A DNA stretch of 64,000 bases from Symbiodinium natans (Eukaryota; Sar; Dinophyceae; Suessiales; Symbiodiniaceae), in NCBI GenBank assembly GCA_905221605.1, contig CAJNDS010000757.1, positions 261,001-325,000 of the forward strand, given 5' to 3'. The notes under the pieces were generated by a model. That model ran no database searches. It had not been told where the DNA came from and was given only the letters and a program-made list of their open reading frames with translations. The position numbers and the translations under genes were made by a program. Below are positions 40,101-52,100 of the stretch, piece by piece; the stretch's first letter is position 1, and each line of letters opens with the position of its first letter.

Positions 40101-43100
40101 AGAACCCATAGCCCCAAACCCTAAACCCTAAACCCTAAACCCTAAACCCCTTCATTCAGGTTGTGTTACAAGCTCTGAAAACTGCAGCCTCAACCCCCAC
40201 TCTCTAAACCCCAAACCTTAAACCACCACCTCCCCAAGAGCTCTAGGGCCCCTAGCCAGTGAGAACCCGAAACCCGAATTAAGCCGGTTCAGGGTTCAGG
40301 GTTCAGGGTTTAGGGCTTAGGGTTTAGGGTTTAGGGTTCAGGGTTTAGGGTTTAGGGTTTGGGGTTTAAAGTTTAGGGGACCTAAATACTAAACCCCTCA
40401 AGAACCCTAGCAAGAAGCCTTGTTGAGACCGAGGCTGAAGGCAGGCCTCGAACCCCGGCGTCCGCCGCGCCAGAAGCTCCATGCTTTGCCTCTCGGGCCG
40501 TTAGCCGGGGGTTAGGGTTTAGGGTTTAGGGTTTAAGGTTTAGGGTTTAGAGTTCAGGGTTTAGGGTTTAGGCTGATTTTCGCTTACAGGGTGTTTGGTT
40601 TTGTTGTTTGGTGCGGGTCGCGGGTTTCTTGAAGAAACCTTGTCTACGGGTAGTCTCATGGGCCCTCTACGCTCCCTTACCTCCGTTAAAGGGTTCTGAA
40701 GTATGGGCCCTTGGGTTGTCTAGGGCATGTCAGGGGCATATAAGGGCCCCCTGTTAAAGATCCATACCAAGGGACCATATATCTACCCTTAGATTATGGG
40801 GCTTCAGGGTTTCCGGGGTTAGACCTGGGAAAAACAGGGTTAAGGGTTTCAGTAGTGTTCACAGGCTTTCAAGGGTCATGAGGCTTAGGTTTCAGCAGTT
40901 TAGGTTTAGCAGTTTTGGTCGTTTAGGGCTTGGGGCCCAATCCCCTGGCCCCATGAGTCTCAAGACTCTAAGAACCAGAGCCTTAAATCCTAAAGCTCAA
41001 ACGCTTAACCTGCTAACTGCTTGAGAACTCCCCCCCAAAATAGAAAGATATTCTTCCTTAGAAGTGCAATATGGGGATTATTACCTTCAATTATTTTAGC
41101 GAGGGGGGGGGGGGGGCGCTAGGACCTGGAGTAGGCCCTTATTCCCCTTTAAAGAAACGGCACCCTTTTTCTACCTAGGTTACTCTTGGGTCTAGGGGGG
41201 TTCTTAAGCAAATAGCCCTAGACCCTAAACCCTAAACCCTAAACCCACCTCCGAGGAAGCTGCTGAAGCTTTGCTGGCGCCGCGGCGTTGACGGCGCGGC
41301 TGCCGTGGCCGAGAAGCTTCCGGAGACACTTGGGGCTTGTCAGGGTTTTAGGGTTTAGGTTTTAGGGTTTAGGGTTTCGGGTTTGGGGTTCAGGGTTTGG
41401 GGTTTGGGGTTTATGGTTTCGGGTTTGGGGTTTAGGGTTTCGGGTTTGGGGTTTAGGGGGGTTAGCGTTTTGGGGTTTAGGGTTTATAGGGCTTTGGGTT
41501 TCAAGGGGGTTGCTTGCAAGGGGGTTTGCGGGGTTGAAGGGGTTTAGGAGTTAAGGGTTAAAGCTTACATCCAAAGCCCTACGCTTGCACACCTTGTACA
41601 CCCTGTGAACCCGCCTCTGAACTCTAAACACTAAACCCTCAACCCCAAACCCTAAACCCCAAACCCGAGACCCTAAACCCTAAACCCGAGACCCTAAACC
41701 CTAATTAGGGTTTAGGGTTTTTGGGGCTTAGGGTGTATTGGACTAGCGGAGAATAACCTTAGTAACCCCGAAGCCTGAACCCGGGACCCTGAACCCCCAT
41801 TGGGCTAGGGCGGTAGCATTGGGTAGCTGATCCCGATTTCTTGGTCGGTTTAATGAGTCTTCGCTAGGCCTTGACGGCTCAGGTGATATGTATATATATG
41901 TCAACCTAAAGGCTCGCAAAGTAGTGTTTTTGGTGCAGTATACACCAAGCCCTATAACTCACCCGAAAAGGAACCACATTGGAGCCTCCAGGTATTTAAA
42001 GATTTTTTTGTAGTTATTATTGTACTGGGGCCCCTCCATTGGAGAGGAAGGGCTAAGTTTGGGGTTCAGGGAGTTGCAAATTGAGTTCTAAACCCTAAGC
42101 CTTAAACCCTAAACCCAATATGGATTGGGTCTGCATGCCGGGGCGATGGAATTTCATTTTGAGGTTCAGGGCTCGTCTGGGCCACATATGGGACTATCTC
42201 TGTAGGTTTCAGTGTTTAGCGTCTCGGATGTAGCCCTAAATATCAAACCCTAAGCCCTTGCAGTCTAGTATGACCACTTGATACGCTCGGAAGTCGAGGT
42301 AATAGAGCAAAGGGTCACCTTCCTTGGCCGTTTACTGACCGACCTCAAAAACAACCCTCAAGCCTCAACTGCATCGACTCTCAACCCTGAGCCTTTAAGC
42401 CCCATCTGGTTGAAGCGATATACCCAAAACCCTAAACCCTAAGCCCTCTAAACCCTCAACCCTAGATCCCCAAACGGCGACAGGAGCTGCTTCCTTTGAC
42501 CGCCGACTTGTTGATGGACACCAGCAACGAGGCTCGTGGTTTCGGAGGTTTAAGGGTTAGGTTTAGGGTATACAGTTGGGGTTTACTTAGGGTCTAGAGT
42601 TGGGGGGGTTCAGTGTTATAAAAATGGGGGTTGTTTAGGGTTTAGAGTTTGGGGGTTGAGGGTTTGGCGGGTTCAGGGTTTACGGCTTTGCCCCTGCCAG
42701 CTGTTGAAATAAGACGGTAAGATCCTCATTCCTCAAGCCTGCAACTTCTGACCCAAGTAGACTGCAAAAGCCTCAGAAAAGTCAGAGGAACCCTACGAGC
42801 CCCCCCAAACCCTAAACCCAAAACCGTCTAGAGAGCCCTGTACCTGCACTCTGCGAGCCTGCGCAGGTGCGCGCCGACGCGTCAGAGGCGACGGACGTCC
42901 TCATGTCCCTGTGCGGGAATGCCGACCTGGACACGACAATGTCCCCGTTTTGGTAGAACGGTGGTACTTGTTTTTTTTTCTTAAGTTTATGGTATTTTGT
43001 TTTCTCTCTCTCTCTCTCTGTGTCTTTTCTGGTTCTGCATTCCTTTAGAAAGTAAAGAACTGGCTCCAAGAAGGATACCCCTTGCAATATGGGGACTGGC

Positions 43101-46100
43101 CTGCCAGGGAGTTTGTTGAGGGCTTTCGGTCTTTCAGGGATGAAGCTGTTTCGAGTCTAGCCTGAAATCAGGGTCTCTTACCTTACGGTTTTGGAAGAGG
43201 ATCCTTAGACCCTAAACTTGTTCAGCCCTAACCCTAAACCCTCAAAACCCTAAACTCTGAACCCTAAACCCTAAACCCTAAACCCCAAACCCCAAACCCC
43301 AAACCCCAAACCCCAAACCCCAAACCCCAAACCCTAAACCCTGAACCCTAAACCCGAAACCCTAAACCCTAAACCCTAAGCCCTAAACGGAACGTTAAGG
43401 GCCAGGATGTGGGACTCGGGTGCAGGGCGTGGGGAATGCGTAGACTAGCACAGGGCCTCGGCGGTCGGTATACAAACGAGGCCAACCAAGCAGCCACTAC
43501 TACTATTTGTTTAAGACCCCCCCAAAAAAGTAAATACTGTTCATTATCAGCCGGGTAACGTAATATAGGGATTATTGTTTTATATATATATATATATATA
43601 CATATATGTGTTTTTTTTTTTTTGGGGGGGGGGTTCTTAAGCAAATAGTAGATTCCAATTAAGTAGGCCCCCTGTTTCCGAAATCAAGCATGTCGACAGG
43701 AGCCCCATTTGGAGGAGATTATCAGCTGCGTGAAGGGCAAGAAGGATGTAGCCGACCCGGCAGAGGAAGAAACCCCAAGAAGCTAAACCCGAAACCCTGA
43801 ACCCTAAACCCTAAAACCCTAAAACCCTAAACCCTAAGACCCTAAAACCCTAAAACCCTTAACCCTAAACCCTAAAACCCTAAACCCTAAACACTCAAGC
43901 CTGAACCCTCAACCCGAATCCGAGTACCTTCAGCCCGTGGAGGTCTCGAAGCTTCACAGCTCACAGGGCACTTCAACATAACCCTAAACCCTAAACCCTA
44001 AACCCTAAACCCTAAACCCTAAACCCTAAACCCTAAACCCTAAACCTTAAACCCTAAAGCCTAAAGCCTAAACCCTAAACCCTAAACCCAACCCCAAACC
44101 CTAAACCCTAAATTCCAATGCTTCGAGCCGGTTCCTGCGTGCTTGGGGCCGTTTCAATATACGTTTCAATGCAGGCTTGAGGGATTTTTGGCTGCGGGTT
44201 TGAAGTGCCAAGGTGAACCCTCAACCCCAAACCCCAAACCCAAGCCCGACCCAGAGAGTCACTTCAGGTCAGCAAATGCCTGCGGGATCTGGCCGAGGCT
44301 GGGTTAGGGCTTAGGGCTTAGGGCTAAGGGGTTGGGGGTTTAGGGTTTAGGGTTTAAAGGGTTTAGGGTTTAGGGTTTCAGGACTGTCTGGCAAGGTAGT
44401 TTAGGGAGGCTGGGTTGAGGGTTTAGGGCTTCGGGCGTAGGGTTTATCGGGTTTAGGGTCTCGTCCCCAACCCCCCCCCGCCCCCCTCTTAGCTTCAGGG
44501 CTTCGGGAGGTTGCAAAGTTGCGGAGGGCTTAGGGTGCAGATCTCTCCCCCACCCCTCCACTCACCCGGCTTTAGGATCCTGGTGTTGGCAATTTTGCGG
44601 TACATGGAAAATTCACTTCCGCCAACTTTTTTGGCGGGGTTTTAACATGTCTTAAGGTTTCAGACACACAACAAAGGTCAGCCCCTTGCTCTTAGCCATC
44701 TATACCCTAAACTCCGGATCCGAGTAGGAGCCTGGTTTTACGGCTTTCGGGTTTGGGGTTTAGGGGCTTAGGGCTTTAGGGTTTAGGATCTCTGGGTTTA
44801 GGGTTTCGGGTATAGGGGTTAAGGGTTTAGGGTTCAGGGTTTAGGGCTTAGGGTTTAGGATCTCTGGGTAGTTTTGAGGACCGAGGTGGAAGCCTTGGGG
44901 TCATTTGTCTCATGATTCGGATCACGCAGTTTGCGCTGGCTGAAAGTGATTTGGGGATGATTCTTGGGGATGAGGCAGGACGTGATCTGCAAATGGAGGG
45001 GAACGAAGGCTTCGTTGTAAAGTGCTTTCGTGGAAAATATCAGCCCCTAAATGTCTTAAGTAAAGAAGTCTTTCCGAATCCAGCACTCCCTCTACAAGCC
45101 CTTCAAGCCCTACAGTAGAGTTCGAAAAGCTTGAACCCTAAACACCCTAAACCCTAAACTCTGAAATAGGCCCTGATCCCAAAGCCTTTTACACCTCAAA
45201 CCCTAAGCCCCATGCGCTGCACACCATGAGGGTCTTGCGGCGGGGACCCATTTTTTTTGGCCCTTTATTTTTTAATGTTTGGCCCTTGTTTTTTGGCCCT
45301 ATTTCCTCGTTTTCCACCCTAAACCCTAAACCCTAAACCCTAAACCCTAAACCCTAAACCCTAAACCCTAAACCCTAAACCCTAAACCCTAAACAGCCTA
45401 AACCCTAAACCCTAACTCAGCCCTAAACCCTCAACGCGGATCAGGTCGTCTTCGTCCAGCGCGTGACAGCACCGGCCCTTGCGGCGGTGCTGCCGGTCCT
45501 CAGCAGGGCCCTTGGGTGGAAACAGGGGGTTTAGGGTTTAGGGTTTAGGGTTTAGGGTTTAGGGTTTAGGGGGTTTGGGTTTAGGGCGTTTGGGTTTAGG
45601 GAGGTCTTAGGGGATCCTCAACCCCAACCCTGAACCCTGAAACCTAAACCCTAAGGGGTTTTGGGGGGGGTTTAGGGGGTTTAGGCTTTAGGTTTTGGGA
45701 TTTCGGGGTGCTCGGAAATCTTGGCCGTGTGGCATGATGACCGGAGCACAAGCCTGCCCAGTCATCCTGGCCCCTATAAGTCCTAAAGTCATGGGGCACC
45801 TGAGACTGAGCCCTAAAGCCTAAACTCCCCCCTTGACTCTTTGAACCTTGAACCCTAAACCCTAAACCCTAAACCCTAAACCCTAAACCCCTTGACTCTG
45901 TGAACCCTAAACCCTTAAACCCCAGACTGGCAAGCACGGCCCCCGCCACAATGGTGGGGGCAAGGGGGTGGCCAATGGGCTACAGCAAGGCTTGCTACAA
46001 AGGCTGGTAAGCACAACCGCCGCAATGTTCAGACCGGTATCGGTTCATGACCCAAACGAGGACGTGCCACGGTTTCGCAACAAGTGCCCTGATTCAAGGG

Positions 46101-49100
46101 GGAGCCTCAATTCAGTATCGGGTCAACGGCTCGAAACCCGAAACCCTATGCCCCAAGCCGTATAGCCCTAAAGCCGCGGTTTAGGGTTTCGGGTTTAGGC
46201 TTTACTAGTGTTGCCCCCAGGGTTGCCCCTAAAGCCTGAAAGCCGAAGCTCTAAAAGCCCTAAGCCTGCAGGCCTGCATTCGCGAAAAGGGCTCTGACCC
46301 CTAAACCCTAAACCCTAAACCCCCACCCCTAAACCCTAAACCCTAGACCCTAAACCCTAAACCCTAAACCCGTATTTGGGCTGGCCTAGCTCTTGTTCCC
46401 CTTTGTTTGTTTTTCACGACGAATCATGAGCTTACGATGAGGACCCCCCCCCCCCCCCCGCGCTCGCCCCCAAAAAGGATTTATCATGAAGGGCCCGGGT
46501 AAAGGTAAAGCCCTAAGCCCCGACTCCCCCTAAACCGCTGGCCACAAGTTTTCGACTCCCTTGATCCCAAAAGACAGATCTTTCGAGTTGGCTGGCTTGG
46601 CCCCCAAGAAAGTAAATTATAATCGGCACATGGGTGGTTGTCAAAATTACTGTTCCTTTTTGGATCCCTCTCAGAATACGGCACCTAATGTTTAGGGTAC
46701 CCCAAAAAGGGTCCATCATTTTGACAGCCACGCACGTGACAGTACACGAACCTTCGGGGGTGAGGTTGACTAAGCAGCGAACCTAAACCCTCCCAAAGCG
46801 AGGGTGACCAATTTCAGGCAGCCTTGAGCCCCAAATCTTAGATCCTAAACCCTGTGCCCAAGACCCCCTTTAGGGGTTCAGGGTTTAGGTCCTTAGGCCT
46901 TAGGGTCTAGGGTTCAGGGTTTAGGGTTTAGGGTTTAGGGCCTGAACCCTAAGTGCCTGTAGGCAAGGGCCTGAAGAGCCGCAACGCGAGGGCGCAGCGG
47001 CAGGCAGGACCTCTTGCCATCACTCGGTTATCCCTAAGACGAAAGAGTCCATGTACATGCGTGAGTTAGGGTTTAGGGTTTAGGGTTTGGGGTTTAGGGT
47101 TTAATTAGGGTTAAGGGCATTAGGGTTTAGGGTTTAGGGCTTGGGATGTACGCACTTGGGCCCTGCAGTTACTGCACAAGGAGCTCCTTCTCCTTTAAGG
47201 CCCCAGTGTATACCACGTAGGTACATGGACCCTTTTTACGGGGAGCAGGGCAAGGGCTCGCTTGAGGTCGGAGTAGCAGTAAGCTACAGCGAACTGGAGG
47301 GGGCATCGATTCCCAGAAGTCCTTTCTGAGTTTAGGGTTTAGGTGTTAGGTTTTAGGGCTTAGGGCTTAGCATTTAGGGTTTTTGGGCTGAACACGGGCA
47401 CAACTCAAAGCCATGAGCAGCAGCTGCAGCAGCCCTAAATTCTCGAGCCTAAGCCCTTTGACCTTAATTCTGTCTAGGAGCTTCGGGAAAGCGAGTCTGT
47501 CATTGTCATGGAACCAGGGGCAAGAGCTTGCTGGCTCAGAGTAAGGACACTGCAATCCCGGAAGGGGGTTGAACAAAGGTACTTAAACCTCAAACCCCAA
47601 ACCCTAAACCCCAAATCCCAAGGTCGCCAGAGCCTTAACAGTTTGGAGGCTACACCCCCTTTTTTCTGGGTAAACCCTAACCCTGAACCCTGAACTCTGA
47701 ACCCTAAACCCTAAACCCAAAACCCTGAACCCTAAACCCTGAACCCTGAACCCTAAACCCTCGGTTTTGGGTTGAGGGTCACGTGATTCAGGCCTGCGTC
47801 ATCGCCGAGCTGCTTGGGCAAGCATGGGTGGCTCTCAATGGTGGCATACACCCCATGTGGAGTTATAGTACGTAGGTTTTTTTTTTAAACATGTTGTTTT
47901 AAAACCTAAACCCTGAACCTTTTAACTCTACATAGGGGTTCTTGGGGAGCCCTGTAAGCCATGGACCTAACCGTACGGTTTGCATCCAGGGCTTCTACCC
48001 AGCGCGTTTGTTTTGTGACCAAGTCCTTCACGTTGCCAAGTTCTCGTTGAGGGCAGGGTTTAGGGCTTGAGGGCTTGGGGTTTTGGGGGCGTGGCTTCCT
48101 GAAATAGCCGATTTGTCTCTGTGTGTGTTTGTGTCTGTGTGTGTTTATGCTGAACACACCTTTCGCCTCCGTTGTCCCTGGTAGGTCTGTTATTCCCTAC
48201 TTGGCTACTTGCCCATGAACAATCCCCGGTAACCCCTACTGGCCCTAACGAACCCAATTCCAGGACCTGATACCTTTACTAGCAGTGCTTACTGCACTGT
48301 ACATCTGAGTGCCGGGTTTACGTGGTCATAGTTGGGTAACATGTTACATTTGTAAGGGTACCTAAACTCAACAAGGAACAGAAGTTTAAATTTTCAATAC
48401 GATCCCAACCATGAACTAGTTCAGGGTTTCGGGTTTAGGGTCTAGGATTTAGGGTTTAGGGTTTAGGGTTTAGGGTCCAGAGCGTCGGGCAAGTCACCCT
48501 GCTAGTGGTTTCATGATTCTCGGGCAAGCCAGGCGACAAAGGGGCCCCCAGCTTCTGCTTGTGAAGCCCTTAAACCTAGTTTAGGGTTTAGGGTTTAGGG
48601 TTTAGGGTTTAGGGTTTAGGGTTTAGGGTTGAGGGTTGAGGGTTGAGGGTTGACGGTTATCGGGGAGTTATACCTGAAATGGAGGGGTTGTGACCTACCG
48701 ACTCGCCTAGGGTCTCGGCTTCAGGCAAGACAACCTAAGGGTAGCTACACGGTCCCATACTATGGACCCTCAAATGGGGACCCCCTTATATTTCAGAACC
48801 CCTTTAAGGAAGGTAAGGGACCAGATTGAGGGACTGTGTAGCTACCCTTAGCGCCAAAGCCCTAAACCCTAAACCCCAAACCCTAAACCCTGAACCTAAA
48901 CCCTAAACCCTAAACCCCTGAATTCCTAGGAATATGGGCCGCCTGGTGTCCGCAGTGGCAGATGCGACTTGGATTTGTTTGGTGAGGCCTGTCGACAAAC
49001 CGTGACCATCAAAAGCAAACGTACCGTGTTGCCCTAAACTCAGGGCCGAGGCCGCCCCCCTGCGTTGGTGGGCGGCGCTTAAGCCCTTTGACCTCGATGG

Positions 49101-52100
49101 CGCAAGCCGACGCAGGTCGCTCGCCCGCCTCCCACAGCATGGGGGTCGGTAGCGCCCACGATGGGCCCGGTGCCGGAACACGTTCTCCTCGGGACCAGTA
49201 CGGGAAAACAGAAGTACATGACCCTGCAAAAAACCTGTTTTTGGGTGCCCGGCTGAACCCTTTAAAAGCCCCCTCCCCGGCTCCGCTGCCCTGGCCCCTG
49301 GTTTTTCCTTGGCCCGCTGGGCCATGGGCCCCCTAAACCCCGCCCTTCTTAGTCTGCAACCCTCCCTGAAACTTCCCGACCCCATTCCTTTGACTCTCGG
49401 ACCCAACGAACGTCATGAAACTGAAGAAGTTTTTAGAAGTGGACAGTTGTCTGAGTTTTAGGCCTAAACCCTAAAAGGAATAGGTTTGGGTGGCTTTGGC
49501 GCCTTGGACGGCGTGGGGTGGGAGAAAAGTGTTAGATTTACAGTCGGGCCAGAGCTGCTCTTCGCACCTCACGAAGCTTTCGAGCTTGTTCCAAAACCTA
49601 GCCTTCACAGCATCTACGCCCTATCACAGCGAACCCTAAACCCTAAAGCCTAAAGCCCTAAACCTCAAACACATCTCTTCAACCCAAGACGCTAAGCCCT
49701 GCACCCAGAGCCTCCTCAGGCCTTCAGTCATCAAGCTCCACACCTTGAGCCATCCCAATAAAAGCCAGTAAGCCCCAAAACCTTGAAGCCGTATCTCTGA
49801 AGGATATGGGTAGTTCTCTAACTTCGGGTCCCCTACTCTATAGCACGCCACCGTCAAAAAAGGCCCACAAGGGACCCTAACTTCGCGAATGCACCAAAGG
49901 ACTTAGGGTCCTCCAAGGCAGGGAGGTATCTTTAGGGTTTAGGGTTTAGGGTTTGGGTTTAGAGTTTAGGGTTTAAGGTTTAGGGTTTAGGGCTTAGGGT
50001 CCTTCAAGGGAATAAGGTACCTGCAGGGAACCTTTAAGGAAGCTCGTGGCGCCTACGTGGGTAACTGGGAGTATTAGGAAGCATGCCCTTGTCTTATATT
50101 CACCCTAAACCGCAAACATCTTATTACTATAGTAGCATAGTGAAGATATGCAAAAACATACAACAACATCAGGCAAAATGAAATTTCTATAGCAGCATAG
50201 CAATATGACAGGTCCTAAGCGCCTTCCGCAAGGACCTTACAACTAAGTCAGTTCGGTCTTAGGTCAAGCCCTTCGCGCCGCAGCTGCTGCCGCTCCTCCA
50301 GAAGGCGAGGCTCAGCAGGTTTCAAATTTCGGACCCGGAGTAGGCCCTTTCTTTCCTTTCTGTAGGGCTGGGGTTCCCTTCTAATCCCCTTTAAACCAAA
50401 AAGGGTACCCTTTTCATTCTTAGGTTACTCCTGGGTCTAGAAATAGTTAGTGGTTTTGGGTTTCGGGTTTAGGGTTCAGGGGTCCAGGGTTAGGGTTTTG
50501 GGTCTAGGATTTGGGGTCGAGGGTTTAGGGTCTAGGGTTGCTTGGGCTTCAAGTTGTTGGAGTTTGAGGTTCAGGGTTGCAAAGGCTTTAAGTTTTGGGC
50601 TTATGGTTTAGGGCTGTCTGCCGTAGGGATTTAGGTTTGAAGTGGTTTAGGGTTAAGCATGTGCTAGATTGTGCTCGCCCGGAGAGGAGGGACCTGAACC
50701 AATGACTTCTTATAACCCTCAACCCTAAGCCACAACCACCACCTACACCCGACCTGGGCCATGATATACCTAAACCCTAAACCCTAAACCCTAAACCCTA
50801 AACCCGTAACCCTAAACCCTAAACCCTAAGCCCTAAACACAGCCACAAGCCCCTCCATCCGAAACCTTCATCCAGAGTTCCCTGTTTTAGGGGTGGGAGG
50901 TGGGGGTGGGGTTTGGTCAACCTATACATTCCAGAATGCCAACAGATGGGTTTAGGGTTTAGGGTTTAGGGTTTAGGGTTTAGGGTTTAGGGTTTAGGGT
51001 TTAGGGTTTAGGGTTTAGGGTTTGGGCCTAAGCGCCTCAGGTCCGGGAGGAGGTCTCTGCCAGGGCCCCGGAGGTTAGGGTTTAGGGTTTAGGGTTTAGG
51101 GTTTAGGTTTTAGGGTTTAGGGTAGTTCCAACCGGCAATGGTCTAACCAAAACCCAAGAGCCTTGTAAGCGTCCAAAGCCCCTTGCAATTCAGCCTGAGA
51201 AAAATCTCACAAGATCCCTCAACCCTTTTCCCTGTCGATTCTTATGGATTACCTTTTGACCCCCCCCCCCCCCCCCCTTGTGCCACCAACGGCCACTAAG
51301 GCTCCCCAACCTCACAACCCTCAACCACCCCTTAGACCCAAACCACACTTGAAAGCGAGCCCTCGACCTCGCACAATCCTGAAAAGCCTCAACCCTACAC
51401 CCTGAACCCTCAACCCAAAACCTTTAACCTTCAACCCTTAACCCTTAACCCCAAAACCCTAAACAGCCTTAAACCCTAAACCTTAAACCCTTAACCCCTA
51501 ACCCCTAAACCCTCAATCTCACAGCTTCGAGGGCTTGCAGCGTTTGCAGGGTTTGCAGGGGTTATAGGTTGGCATGTTCCCCCTTTCACCCACCGTCCGT
51601 AGTACCCCCTATTATACTCCCTATTAAGGACTGTTAGTACAAGGGGGGAAAATCCCAGGTTATACCCTAGACTAGGCCCTAAAAACCCTGTACCCTAAAC
51701 CCTAACCCACTGGGCCCTAAACCCTAAATTCCCGAAACTAGGCCCTAGGCTATAGAGGGGGTCGGACTAATTTCTAGTGTACCCTTATGGTCTCTTTATC
51801 ATATACTCTAAGAACCCCCCCCCCCCCCCCCAAAAAAAAAAAAAAACAAAAAGCAAAAGAAAAAAAGTCCGATTCTAAGTATTCAGGCCTAAATCATAGG
51901 GTTCTTAGGGTTTTCTAGACCTAAACCCTAAACCCTACCCCCTAAACCCCAAACCCTAAACCCTAAACCCTAAACCTAAACCCTAATCTATACCTTATAG
52001 GGCTTTTTGAGGGTTTTTTATGGTAAGGACCCAGATGTCCGCGCCGTGGCTGGCAGGGCCTACGAGGCTCTAGAGGAGGCAGAGTGTTGGGGGGGGGGGG

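Noticed and set aside
48903-49406. Minus-strand open frame of 167 codons
   Set aside because: Overlaps other frames on both strands, has no recognisable motif, and lies in an intron of the plus-strand gene.
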